Shown here piece by piece: positions 30,385 to 41,974 of a stretch of DNA of 64,000 nt; position 1 is the stretch's first letter, and the number at the start of each line of letters is the position of its first letter. Location of the stretch: assembly GCA_029891345.1 (NCBI GenBank), contig CM056998.1, positions 173,252,332 through 173,316,331 of the forward strand, in the 5' to 3' direction. A program made the translations under genes and the position numbers. The notes under the pieces are model-generated. The model searched no databases. It saw only the letters and a program-made list of their open reading frames with translations, and was not told the DNA's origin. Source of the DNA: Dryococelus australis (lineage: Eukaryota > Arthropoda > Insecta > Phasmatodea > Phasmatidae).

Positions 30385-31440
30385 AGTAGTTTTGAGATTT
30401 TTTACGGTTGGGTTTTGTTTATGATTGTGAGTTTGAATTATGGAACAGTTAATGCCACTTATGCCTAGTGTAAGGGGAAGGTGCATAACCTTGGCTCCAA
30501 AGCTTGCTCAAAATGTAGTTGTCTGGAGAAGGATGTTTAATTTAATGAATGAATGGTCCTTGAGTAACTCTAACAAATGAAATGTTATCCTGATGTATGT
30601 GTGACATGGTGGTTTTCGGGAATGTAATTTAATTTTAAGTAGTTTTTAAGATGTTTAAGTGTGGGTTTTGTGTATGATTGTGAGTATTAATTATGGAAAA
30701 GCTAAAAAGGGAGAAATACTCCTCTTATGCCTAGCATAAGGGAAAGGTGAATATCCTTAGCTCCCAAGCTTGTTCAGAATGTAGTTGTCTGGAGAAGGAT
30801 GTTTGATTTTTTGGATGAATGGACCTTGATTAACTCTAATGAATGAAATGATTTTTGATGTATGTGTGGTGGGGAGGTTTGGGCATATAATTCAATTTTA
30901 AGTAATTTTTAAGATATTCAAAGGTGAGTTTTGGTTATGATTTTAAGCATGAATTATAGAACAGTTAAGAAAGGGATAACTATGGTGCTTATGCCTAGCA
31001 TAAGAGGAAGGTGCATAACTTGGCTCCCAAACTTTTTCAGAATGTAGTTATCTTGAGAAAGATGTTTGAATTAATGGATGAATGGACTATGAGTAACTCT
31101 AACAAATGAAATATTTTTACGTATGTGTGATGGGGTCATTTGCGCATATAATTTAATTTTAAGTAGTTTTTAAGATGTTCAAGGGTGAGTTTTGCTTATG
31201 ATCGCGAGTATGAATTATGAAAAAGCTAAAATAAGGGAGAACAATGCTGCTTACACCTAGTGTAAGGGGAAGGCGCATAGCCTTAGCTCTTAAGCTTGTT
31301 CAGAAAGTAGTTGTGTGGAGAAGAATGTTTTATTTGATGGATGAATGGACCTTGAGTAACTGTAACAAATGCAATGTTTTGATGTGTGATGGGGTGGTTT
31401 GGGCATATAATAAAAGTAGTTTTAAGAATTTTCAAGTTTG
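30385..31440 (+). repeat. Four-unit tandem array, about 260 bp per unit
   Basis: Units start near 30385, 30639, 30902 and 31163, each with TAGTTTTTAAGATGTTCAAG, TTTTG.TTATGATTGTGAGT, ATGCCTAG(T/C)(G/A)TAAGG, AGCTTGTTCAGAATGTAGTT, GTCTGGAGAAGGATGTTT and GAATGGACCTTGAGTAACTC. A truncated fifth copy starts near 31425. A preceding short repeat, TTAAGTAGTTTTACATATT, occurs about three times from 30325. Units 1 and 4 carry the same small open frame (see findings). Confidence 0.9.
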
Positions 31441-32990
31441 TTGGGTAACTGCGAGTGAGACAGTGTGGGGAAAATGTGTTGCAAGTCATTCTAGGAGGGT
31501 TGTTGTTCTATCTTCGTGAGTTTTATTTGAGTAGAAAAAATTGACTAGTTCTAAGTAAGTTTAAAACAATTCAATTGAAGTCAATTTTAAGTAAAATTTA
31601 TTAATTTTGTTAGTTTTAAGTAAATTTTAGTAGTAATAGAATGTCTTAAATGTTTAGTTTAAGAGTTTGTGTTTAGTTTGTATTATTAATATAGAGTGTA
31701 AAACATTATTCTCCTAGTTAAAATATTTTTATATGAAAATGGTTATTAAATTTATGAAAAAGTTTTGGGGTGTAAACAACATTTATTTTGGACGGTGTAA
31801 ACTAGTTCAATTTTTGTAGGGGTCGAGTAATTCTCACTACTTTTAAAAAGTGAATTTAAAATGTAAAGTTTTGCTTTCGAAATAATTGTTTTCAAAAGTG
31901 GTCTTAAAATTCAATACAATAACGTGAGTTTAAATTTTATCGCAATGTTGTGTTGTAAACATCGTCTGCTTGCTCCAAATGTGTAGCTGAGAAAGATAGA
32001 CTAGGGCAGGCAGGTCGCGAAGCGTGGCGAATTGTATAGTGGGTAGGGCTGAGTGACAGTCGGGGCAATGCTCACCGCTGACTGGAGACATCAGTGGGGC
32101 AGGGTTGGAGGGGAAGTGGTGAACCTCCCTCCTAGCTCTATTGCACAGGAGACAGCAGCACATGCATGGTGGGGTTCAGGAGGGAAGGAGAGCTGGTGGA
32201 AATAGGGAAGCGGGTCTGGACCCTAGCACTCATTGCGGCTAAGGACAATTTTCTGAAACATGTTTCACTTTCTCTTCTCACCACACCATGTGCATCTGCC
32301 ATCACCACATGCAGTCCAAACCTTCATCTGCTCACTCCATTCTGCACATCCTCAGGTATTGTTACCAGAGTTTCGCCAGCTCCCCATGCCCTCAGCTCTT
32401 GACTGCTCGCTACCTACCTTGTCCCCCATATCAATTGTAAACATGTCGCTCTAGTTGTAGCAGACTGCCTTATGTAAACATAGAACTTCGCTCCCTCATA
32501 AAATTCTACACAGCACTTCACATTTATTTATTGTGGTGCTGAAACTATTATATTGGGGAAATAAAAGAAAATTTAGATAGTTAGGATTCAAAATCAGTGA
32601 GCATATGTACCAAAGTATTGACAGTTTGCTTGAAGATCGTTACATAAGAGATTCAGATTCTGAATCGTAGATGGAAAGACAGCATACTGCAAGCTGACAA
32701 GACAGTGTCCCTTTGTCTAAGCAGACATGAGTTGATCTCTTGCAGGATGATCTCTACTTAAGCAATTCTAGCACGGATTCACTCATGGATAGATTGTGAA
32801 CAAGAAAAGGTCGAATTGTGTCTGCTTCCCCGAAACAAGAAAGGGTTGATCTTTAGATGAATGATTTATTTCTATCTGACTCGGAAAATTCTTGAAATTT
32901 GGACAGTGCCCCATCTGTATCACAGCTGACTTTCGAGTCAATTAGAGATATGTAGTCTAGGGAGCCAGAAAATAAATAGTTTTCCTAGTC
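31441..32990. other. Spacer upstream of the polymerase, function unknown
   Basis: AT-rich to 31950, then a GC-richer part to 32460 with only short frames. The stretch 32590-32960 has interrupted acidic, serine-rich frames (for example RDSDSES-like) that may be the decayed N-terminal part of the DNA polymerase gene starting at about 33010. Confidence 0.4.
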
Positions 32991-33009
32991 ACCAGCTTTA
33001 GTAGAGCCT

Positions 33010-36000
33010 TTGCCAGACCTGACATATGAGCTATTTGCTATGGTGTTCATGGGCAGGCTAAATGATGAGCAGATAGTTAATGATAGGTTTAACAGAGAAG
33101 CAGATTTTTCTAATTTTTTTGCAAGGTGTAAAGCCCCTTTATTTAATTTAGTATTGGCATCACCCTGGCCTATTAGAGTATCCATTACCAGAGCAGGTAA
33201 GTACTTGAAAACCTTCACAGCAGAGGAAGGTGCTACAGAGACATTCCATTTTCAGAGCAAATAATGCGTTGTCCTGCACTCATCCACTGTGTATTTAATC
33301 TATGTTGGTGACATAGTCCCTTACCTTATTAATAGAATTGAGGAGTGTAGTGCATGTTTATTTGGCTGGAGTCTGCAAATTTTGACATACATGGATGTAA
33401 ATGTGTCTCAAAGCAGGGTGTTCACCATGGGTGCTGTGCACACAAAATTGCCAAAGTTTATTTCTGATAAGAAGGCTTGTGGCGATGTACACTGCCTGGA
33501 GGGAATGTGTTTCCACAACAGGCCAAGAGAATTTCTTCATATCCAAAACCTCACGGGGTTTTGAATACTAAATGTATGTCGACACCTGTAGTCATACAGG
33601 ATATTGGCAAGTTTAAGGAGAATAATTCTATTTCTATCAATGTCTACTGTGTTTCGGGCAAAGATAGCAATATAATTTACGAAACTTGCAAAAAGGGTGG
33701 GGTTATCGTACCCATGCTTATTTCTCCTGTACGCCATGACAAACATGTAAATATTTTGGCCATTCGCACAAGTGGAAATGCCGCACATTTGCATTTTGTA
33801 AACATTAGAAATTTTCAAGTCTGGTTGGTAGTCAGCTGAGTAAACATGGCCATAAGAAATTGGTTTGTGATCATTTTCTTCAGTATCTCCAAACTGAGGA
33901 GAAACTCGCAAGTCATTCTATTCTTTGCCAGCAACAAAAAGCTGTTTGCAGTACTTTCCCCACTGGGAACAACAAGTACTTGGAATTTAAAGATTACTGT
34001 AAACAGCAGAGGTTGGGTTTCGTCGCCTATTGCGATGTTGAAAGTTGCCCGAAACCCACGTCCACTTGCTTGCCTAATGATGAAATGAGTAATACAACTA
34101 CCATCAAACATGTTTCATATGCTTGTAGTATTTTATTGATTTGTTCATACAACCCAAGAGTACCTAACTATTATGAGTTTGTGAGTATGGATTGTATGTA
34201 CCAATTAGTTAATAAATGATTTGAACTTACAAAGTGGGTTGTAGGAATTTACAGCGTGATTGTTTCAATGAAGCCAAAAACTCCTGCTAATGAAGGTAGG
34301 TTAGCAGCTCAAACATGTTGTCACATTTGTAAAGAAAAGCTTGGTGCAGATGATAATGTGGGCAATCATGATCATCTGATGGGTGAAATCAGAGGTTGTG
34401 CACATAATAAATGCAACTTGGATTTCAGACTGCCCAAGAGACAACTTTTTGCTGTTTTTCATAACCTGCAAAACTATGATGCTAACTTTCTCATAAAACC
34501 CTTAGATGAACATCACATAACACAACTAGATGTAACCATGGTAATAAAAAACCCTGGCAAAATTCAAGTGATTGGAAAGACCCTTGAAAAATACAAATGT
34601 ATTACCAAACATATTCCCAATGGGACTGATTTCAATGGAAAGGTGCAATATTCAAATTACGTTTTATTGACTCATTCCAATTCATGAGCACCTCTCTGGA
34701 AACTTTAGCAGGCAATTTACTATCTGCACAATTGAGTATCACATGCTCTATGTTTCCAGGCAACATCCAATTCTAATTGGTAAAACAGAAGGGAGCTTTT
34801 CCTTATGACTTTGTTAAGTCACCAGACAGTCTAATGTGCACATCACTCCCACCAACATACACATTTCATAATGTGATGAGAGGTGAAGGCATTAGCAATG
34901 AGGATTATGCTCATGCCCAAGCTGCATGGGATGCATTCAACTACATAAACTTGTTGCAGTATGCCATTCACTAATTATGTGGGGACACTTGTTTGCTGGC
35001 AGATGTTTTTGAGAATTTCAGGACCATATGTTTGGTTCATTACAGTCTTGACCCCACCATGTACGCCACAACTCCATCTCTTTCATGGGGCGCTTTATTT
35101 TCAATGACATATGCACGGCTAGATTTGTTGACTGACCCTGACTTGTATCTTTTTGCAGAACGTGGGGTTAGTGGTGGCATTACCCAGGTTTCCAAAAGGC
35201 GTGCAGTATCCAACAATATTTATATGGGTGAGGATTACGACCCCAGTGTGGCATTGAAATATCTATGCTATTTCGACGTGGACAGGCTGTATAGCCATAC
35301 AATGCGATCCAGGCTTCCAGTTGGCAATTTTGAGTGGATTAAGGCTGATGTGTTCTTATTGTGGGATTTCGCAAACACTGTGAATGACAGTGACACTAGT
35401 TTTTTTTGCGCGGAAGTGGATCTGTCATTTCCGGACAAATGTTATGATGCATTATCTGATCTGCTTTTGGCCCCAGATAATGGCGTAACCCGAATGGTTC
35501 GCATGAAAAACTTATGTTATACACTGGGTAACATTGAAGCACTAATTGATGTATGGGGTCAAAATTGACTCTGTTCATCGTGTTTTGTGCATTGAGCAGA
35601 ATAACTCGATTGAGCCATACATCGAATTTAGTATTGAGAAACGTGTTCAGGGTGCAAACGAAATCGAAAAATCGTTTTTTAAACTCATGAATAATTCCGT
35701 TTATGGAAAAACAATGCAGAATATCCGCCAGGAAAGAGACATCATAGTCGTTGAGGTATGACATGATCCATGGGCTGCAGAGCTGATAGGGCATCCTACA
35801 TTCCAGCAAAGACAGATTATCGATGAAAACTTGGTTCTTATCGAGATGATAAAGAGTTCTGTTGCATTCAACCAACATTTGTACACTGGCATTGCCATTC
35901 TTTATTTTTCAAAATTAACCCTCTACAAATTTCATTATCAGCACATGTGTACCATATTTCCTCCACCAGTCTTTCACCTCCTCTATTGTGATGCCGATTC

Positions 36001-36450
36001 CTTGGTGTATTCTGTTGCTTGTGATGACATCTATAAAGTAATTACCCTAGAGTGAAAGGTGCGGTTTGATAATCCAACTATGCGCTCGATTACCCGCAAA
36101 ATTCCCTCACGACAACAAAGGCTGTATCAGGGTGATGAAAGATGAATGTGCTGGTCGCATCATCACACACTTTGTGGGTTTACTTTGAAAGATTTATGCA
36201 TACATTGTTGCGAATGAGCAGTATTTTGCATAAATGAGTAGTATATATGTAAGGCAAAGGGTGTAAAACCTAATGTGCTGCAATCACTCAGGTATGAGGA
36301 TTATCGAGATTGCCTCGAAAATTGCACAAGGGTTTTGGGGACCCAATAACAGTTCTGTTTGTGTACTCACAAAGTCTCCACCGATCGCGTAACCAAGATA
36401 GTGTTGTCAGGTATGGAGAATAAGTGCTACATTAAGGGAGATGGAGTATC
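33010..36450 (+). pseudogene. Polinton/Maverick-type DNA polymerase B, broken
   Basis: Protein-primed family B DNA polymerase, the replicative enzyme of Polinton elements. Homologous blocks run in order across several frames. N-terminal region: 33010-33840, with a VPMLISPVRHDKHVNILAI block. Then a frame change near 33838, a CDHFLQYLQTEEKL..H zinc-finger-like block, and a YCDVES exonuclease-type block near 34030. HICKEKLG..DNVGNHDH..G..RG.AHNKCNL and FHNLQNYDANFLIK lie at 34310-34500. AHAQAAWDAF, LADVFENFRTICL and LTDPDLYLFAERGVSGGI lie at 34910-35180. The palm starts at YLCYFDVDRLY (35265). FFKLMNNSVYGKTMQNIR is at 35675-35735, and motif C is CDADSLVY (35988-36012), with both metal-binding Asp kept (usual form DTDS). 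A KDECAGRIITHFVGL block near 36135 and a LRYEDYRDCLEN block near 36290 mark the C-terminus. Stops and shifts at about 33838, 34220, 34665, 34975, 35565, 35760 and 36054 disable it. The span of about 3.4 kb is near full length. No integrase, packaging ATPase or capsid gene was recognised beside it. Confidence 0.9.
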
Positions 36451-38690
36451 AACCTTACTTTGAGGGCACTCCAGAATAGCTAATTTTTCTTTAAATTTCC
36501 CCAACACTAGTTACAGCATCATAATAAACACAGATCACACACGACACCACAACTGTCAGCACCACACCGCCAATGACGTCCATCTGTCACCACCACATGC
36601 ACCTCCTATTCCAAAGCCAACATCACATATATCTACAGCTATCTACAAAGTGTACAGTTGTCTACAACTGCTTGCATCACCTGTTGCATAACCACCAATT
36701 CTGCTGCTACCTGTTTGCCTAACTGTAAGGCATGACAAAATGTCAGTATAAAACTCTCAGAATACAACTGGTTTCAATACAATTTACCTTGCCATTTTTT
36801 AATAGGAAGAAGAGATTAAATGCTATTTACAGTGTGACATAACATCTTTATCATTGAAATCTAGAATCAACGTGTGTGTGGAGTGTGTTATAAGCAGTCA
36901 ACTGGTATGTGTGTTTGCAAATAAACGTGGATCTGATGCATTACAAGAACTCTCCTCATTTAGCATCCTAACCAACTCAGCTTCCAAATGTGTCAATAAT
37001 TGTATATAGTTAGGAAAGAGATGACCTCCACATCGATCTACTTTGTAAATTTATTTTTTTAATAATTCTTTGTATATATTTTTTGTTCTGTCTTATTCCT
37101 TAATGTAATGTGTGTAAGACGAATATATAGTTATAATAGTGTTAATTTGTAAGAATGATGTACATAACTTTGTAATCGAATATTGTAAATGTAGAAATAG
37201 GTATTTTGTTGAACATAGTAACTTGTTTTTTTTTTCCTCATAAAATGTGTTCGAATATATTCGGTAATTTAGTTCTTAAATTGTCTCCTAGTTCTTAAAA
37301 TGTTTGTAAAACAATACCTTGTTTCTTAAAATTGTTTTTATAAAATGTTCTATAGTGTGTCAAATGTTTGCTACATATGAATTATCTTGAAAAGTTTGTA
37401 TTAAATAATAACTTATTTTCGATCATCATAAAGTCTTTGATAAATGTTTGTTGTAAAATAATCTTGTATCAGCATTTGTAAATATTCAGTTTTAAGGAAG
37501 ATTTTGGAAAAAAAAATTAAAAATTTTATATCTTAAAAAAGGAGTAATGTGTCTTGTTATTAATTAGTTTTTAACTCCTCATTTCACTAACTATTTTATA
37601 TCTTGTTTTGTGAATGATGAATGGATAAAATGTTAAATTACTAAAGAGAAGTTTGAGAAAATGTTGGTAAATATGAAACGAGTAGGTGTCTAGTAGTGAT
37701 GGTTCAAATTCTTTCTGAGATAGCAGGATGACTGCTTGCTCACTTTCATGAGAAATATAAGTTTCTAGCTTCAGTCTTTGGAGGGAGAAAAATATGTGTT
37801 TATTATTTAAACTCTATACATTTTTTTCAAACCAACAATTCCATTAAGGAAATTTGTTAAAAACAACCTTTGAAGTGTCGAGGGGGAAATATAATGACAA
37901 AAGTGTTTGAGAAAATCGGATGCCTGAATGAATGAATTTGAAACAAAGCAAGGGAACTTGTAGCATCTTGAGAAAACCCCATCGGCCAAAGCTTAACATC
38001 ATGTGGAGACAAGAAAGGGAAAGAGGAAAGAAGTTTGACAAAATACCTTTTCAGAGCCAGGTACAAGAACTCTTAGCACCCTACCTAGAAGAATATTCCT
38101 AGCTGACCTTATAGTTCTACAGTAGCGAGAGCCGGAGTCCACCGACTTTAACTTTTAATAAAAATATTTTATCATATAAAACAGATTACTACTTCGGCTG
38201 GGAATCAGCTTGTTACTAAAACACACTCATACTTCACCCAAACATAAACATCTTTGAATGTAAAAAAAAACTTGTGTTAAAAATCTGGGTTAGTTTTTTT
38301 AGTACTAGTGTGCCTTTGTTTAATAAATGCGCTTCCATCCACCCAGGATTTCATGCAGGCAGTAAACGAGTTTTCATTTTGTAGGGAAATAGGTTCTATG
38401 ATTCGTTTAGTGAGTTAACACTTAATTTATTTATAAGACCAGGAAGTTGTTCATTCTGATGTTTGAAATATATATTTATTCATTTTCCATTCCTTTTACT
38501 TTTGTCATATTACAATTATTCATTCATTAATTTTTCTCGTGGGTAACGTCAGCAGTTTCATTTATTTGGAAACAGTTGTTTTGTAATTGGATGTAAATCA
38601 TTTTCATCTCTCTTTAATTTTAATTGCCTGCCAGATGCCGACCACGCTCCATGTCTCCTGTAATGCTCCCGACACTTAGCTTATAAGACA
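36451..38690. other. AT-rich region downstream of the polymerase
   Basis: 36480-36760 is rich in CACCAC/CATCAC-type sequence and includes TATAAAA at 36747. The rest is AT-rich. Overlapping minus frames at 37807-38066 share one stretch in three frames and show no motif. Remaining Polinton genes could be hidden here in decayed form but none was recognised. Confidence 0.45.
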
Positions 38691-38691
38691 G

Positions 38692-38955
38692 TCAATCACT
38701 GGCATCGCAGCCGACTCGACGTGGTTCTCCTGCTAGTACGATTTCACTACATGTTTTTTTTAAATTCAAACAGTGTAATTTATATACTGCTACCGAAGTT
38801 TGATTTATTTTGTCACGTAAATCATATTCAACTATATTTTCGTTCATTTCCGAGTTTTGCGCGTAATTTCCAGCCATTGCTTCACTAACCTCACAGCCAA
38901 CGGATGTGTTTTGGGAAAGGTGCTTGTACAGTTTCCTACATGTTTTCAAATCCAT
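38692..38955 (-). CDS. Unrecognised 87-codon open frame
   Basis: Starts with ATG and has a balanced, hydrophilic, protein-like composition (Lys, Glu, Asn, Ser; five Cys), unlike the low-complexity frames around it. No known motif, signal peptide or membrane segment. No splice or promoter support. It may be an exon of an unknown gene or a chance frame. The flanks 38960-39650 are AT-rich and featureless. Confidence 0.2.
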   Translation of the reverse strand: MDLKTCRKLYKHLSQNTSVGCEVSEAMAGNYAQNSEMNENIVEYDLRDKINQTSVAVYKLHCLNLKKTCSEIVLAGEPRRVGCDASD

Positions 38956-39909
38956 TTTTATTGTGATGTTTGATTAAATATATGTAATTTCTATATACAT
39001 GTATACATATATTGCAAGGGACATTTGGTTTTTTTGGCTTCATTGTAGGTAGAACACGTTTCTTAATTTATTTCCATAGCTGCCCTATGTTTAAAGACTC
39101 CTGAATTTCTCTCATATATTATGTCAGCACTGTTATTCATTTGGAATAATCCTTTACACTTAAGTTATTCTGTTTGTCGTTACTAACATACATCACGTAA
39201 ATCGTATCTTTCACAGTCGCCTATCTCCCACCACCGTCTATGAGCAATATCCCTCGAAAAAACTCTTATGACACTCTTGCACAAAACTCAACACATATAT
39301 ATACCCTAAACAATATGCCAGTCCTCTCAGTTGAGTGCTATCGTCGTGCAGACAACATAGCTCCCCTATATACACACCAATTCCCCAACATACAATCACC
39401 TCAGTACCACAACAGAGCTCCTAGCGTCAACATCTACCAGAGCTGCTCCACACCACAAAAAAATTGCCCAAAATATACACTTATCAAATATTACACAGAA
39501 AAAATTCTTCAAAGAAATTTGATCAAACTTTTTACATAAAATTCTTCGATCAAGCAATCACATTTTATCGGATTAGAATTAATAATTAAAGAAAAAAAAT
39601 CATCGGATTAAAATCGGATTAAATTTTTTGATCTGCTACTAAGTTCGGATTAATCCATTTAATCGAATGAATGAAATCTATAATTGGGGTAGAATCGTCA
39701 CGCTCCTACTGCTTTTGGTTCTCCGAATTTGTCGACAGGGTTCTCGGACGAAGCCTAAGGTTGTCCACCTCGTCCGATCGGCGCTGTGCGAAGGTCCTGA
39801 TGTTGGAGAGTCAGTTCGAGACGAACATACTTAAACAGGGGTCAGAGCTACACGCTTTGTGGGGGATGACCCACCTCGAGCCTCTGCTCTCCCCAGGCAG
39901 ACCCGCTCG

Positions 39910-40228
39910 CTGCCCCGTCGCTCGCCTGGGCAGTGACTTGTGTCCAGTGAAGTTGGTAACGATGAAGGGGAAAGTAGTTCCATATATTAACGCCGAACAA
40001 AAAGTGTTAGGTAACCATTTGTAATAACCCCGGGTTCTGCATTTTTTAATGAATCGAAGTTTTAAAATGAGCAGATTTGTACAGACAATTTCACTTCACC
40101 GACACATGGATATAGTGATGAGGATCATGGCAATGAAAATTTTACATAAGACGGAAGAATACACAACATGTGTACGAGTAGATGTTAAGCAGGGCTTTCA
40201 AAAGTGCTGATTTTACCGCGAAGAGCCT
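39910..40228 (-). mobile_element. Family A MITE, right part truncated
   Basis: Minus-oriented: CAGTGACTTGTGTCCAGTGA, AGTTGGTAACGATGAAGGGG, TTCCATATATTAACGCCGAA, CATAAGACGGAAGAATACAC, TTAAGCAGGGCTTTCAAAAG, and the terminus GTGCTGATTTTACCGCGAAG. The distal end is lost near 39910. It stands at the edge of the mariner-type transposase remnant. The 39660-39909 stretch before it is unique, with a 117-codon chance frame. Confidence 0.82.
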
Positions 40229-40236
40229 ATAACGTG

Positions 40237-41262
40237 ATTGCTTGGTCCAATGAGGTTACCTTTAATTAGAATGGAAATGTCAATTGCCACAGCTGCGTGT
40301 ATTGGGCCGATTAAAATCCCGACATTCTCGCAGAGCAATAGCAGCAAATCTTGTTAGGTTATCAGTCTGGTGCGGTATGTCTTCCAGATGACTTGTGACG
40401 TCATTCTTCTTTGACAGATCGCTGACAGGTGAAAGAACCTTCACCGTGTTGCAGGAAAACATTGTCCCGACTGTTCACGAACTCTATACAGATATATGCT
40501 GTTCACGGCAAAATGAGCACTTTTGAAAGCCTTGATTCATATCTACTTGTATGCACGTTGTGTTTTCTTCCGCGTTATGTAAAATTGTCATTGCCATGTC
40601 GTTTTCTTCATGCATCGGTCAAGAGAAGCTGTAAAATTATTAGTATAGAAAATATTTAAAAAAATCTGATAGCTTTTACACGTCAATGCATTAAAAAAAC
40701 CGGAAAGCGATAGAAATAATTTAAGTTATCACAAATTATTACCCAAGACTTTTTAGTTGACATTACGACGGAACTTCTTTTGCCTCAATCTTTACCAACT
40801 TTAGTGGCCGAATGTCACTCAGTGTGCCCGACAAAATATATATGCATGTAGAACCAGTGGTTTTTTTAAATGTTGATTTCGAAAGTGCTCACTGTATCGT
40901 GAACAGCCTTTTACTATTGCTTTTTCCAGCATGACGGTTTACCGCAAAAATACCGTCAATGCGTGTGGTCGCTCCTGCGAGAAATATCTGTTGGGAGGTG
41001 GATAGGTCGACGAGGCAGTGTAGAGTATCCACCCAGATGTCCAGATTTAACGTCATTGCATTTTGATCTGTAGGGAGCTCTGCGGAACACTGTGCGTACC
41101 ACAAAGCCACGGACACTGGATGTCATGAGAGATGCGATTGTGACCGGCTGTGAATCCACTTCCATGAAAACCATACCTACTGTTTGTATTTAAGTTCTAC
41201 AGCGTTGCGCACGATGTCTTGCTGCTGATGGCAGTCATTTAGATCATTTGCAACACTGTTAT
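40237..41262 (+). pseudogene. Mariner-type transposase, split by a MITE
   Basis: DDE transposase of the Tc1/mariner group (DNA cut-and-paste in the nucleus), present as its catalytic C-terminal half. Part 1 (40243-40490): WSNEVTF, NGNVN.H.CVYW with an in-frame stop, SVWCGMSS, FFFDRSLTGERTF and LQENIVPTVHELYT. The family A MITE 40497-40908 then interrupts the gene. Part 2 (40921-41262): FFQHDG (catalytic Asp block, usually FQQDGAPPH), VGRWIGRRGSVEYPPRCPDLTS, then LHFDL with His where the third catalytic Asp normally stands and a stop where Trp is usual, followed by the KPRTLDVMRDAI block and RCLAADGSHLDHL. Upstream N-terminal DNA-binding region not found. One frame change near 40350, two stops and the lost Asp make it dead. 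Confidence in the family is high; the exact clade is not assigned. Confidence 0.85.
40497..40908 (+). mobile_element. Family A MITE inside the transposase gene
   Basis: Left tip TGCTGTTCACGGCAAAATGA, right tip (inverse) GGCTGTTCACGATACAGTGA; interior as in 45634-46053. It separates the ELYT and FFQHDG blocks of one reading frame, so it inserted into the transposase gene after that gene was already present. Confidence 0.92.
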
Positions 41263-41389
41263 CAACATTCGTACAAGCCTAAAGTTTTCCCTATAGCGTC
41301 TAACACAAAAAGTCTCATAGCATTGCCTTTAATATTTTGTCTTTATTCACATTCAAAGAACGTAAACATTAATTGGTAACTTCCCATGA

Positions 41390-41394
<5 letters not shown>

Positions 41395-41415
<21 letters not shown>
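41395..41415. repeat. TA microsatellite
   Basis: Short run of about ten TA units. The surrounding 41263-41970 sequence shows no other feature. Confidence 0.9.
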
Positions 41416-41420
<5 letters not shown>

Positions 41421-41974
41421 ATGATGTATATCACATTATTTTAATGGTAACCTGATGCCAAAAATTCCCAACTCAGAATAATTTGACCTCTCCCGTATAG
41501 TTGTACAATGCGACACAGCAATTATTTGTAAGTACAATTTTTTTGTATTAGATACAGATTTAAGCTATAAATACTGAATTGTGGTTTTTATAACACGGCT
41601 GAGTTTTGTACTAATTTTGGTTCGTCATAGCAGCATTTTACTTCTGCTAGTGTCATACAAGATCCGCCTGAAATCTCCACTCGTGTTTAGTGTGACGCAT
41701 AAAACTGGATACAATCGTACGGTAATGCCAGCCGTGGTGTAGGTGCCAACAGCCGCATCACCTCTATGGGTGAGAATCTGAACTACGTGCTACCTAATCA
41801 ACGAGCGACATGACACGTCTTAGCTCTCTGCATACGAATAACGAGCGTACAGTGACAGAATATGTCAGTCCACAGAAGCGAAATGACGTGGCTTTTCTTT
41901 TAGTACCGCGGTAATCTGTAGCTCATTGTCTGAGCGGGGCTCTGGAAACGAGTCTTATATTGGGCGTGTTGGTG

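Noticed and set aside
37807..38066. Three nested minus-strand frames, SFPF-rich
   Set aside because: The same bases are open in all three frames, a compositional effect; hydrophobic content is not organised as membrane segments.
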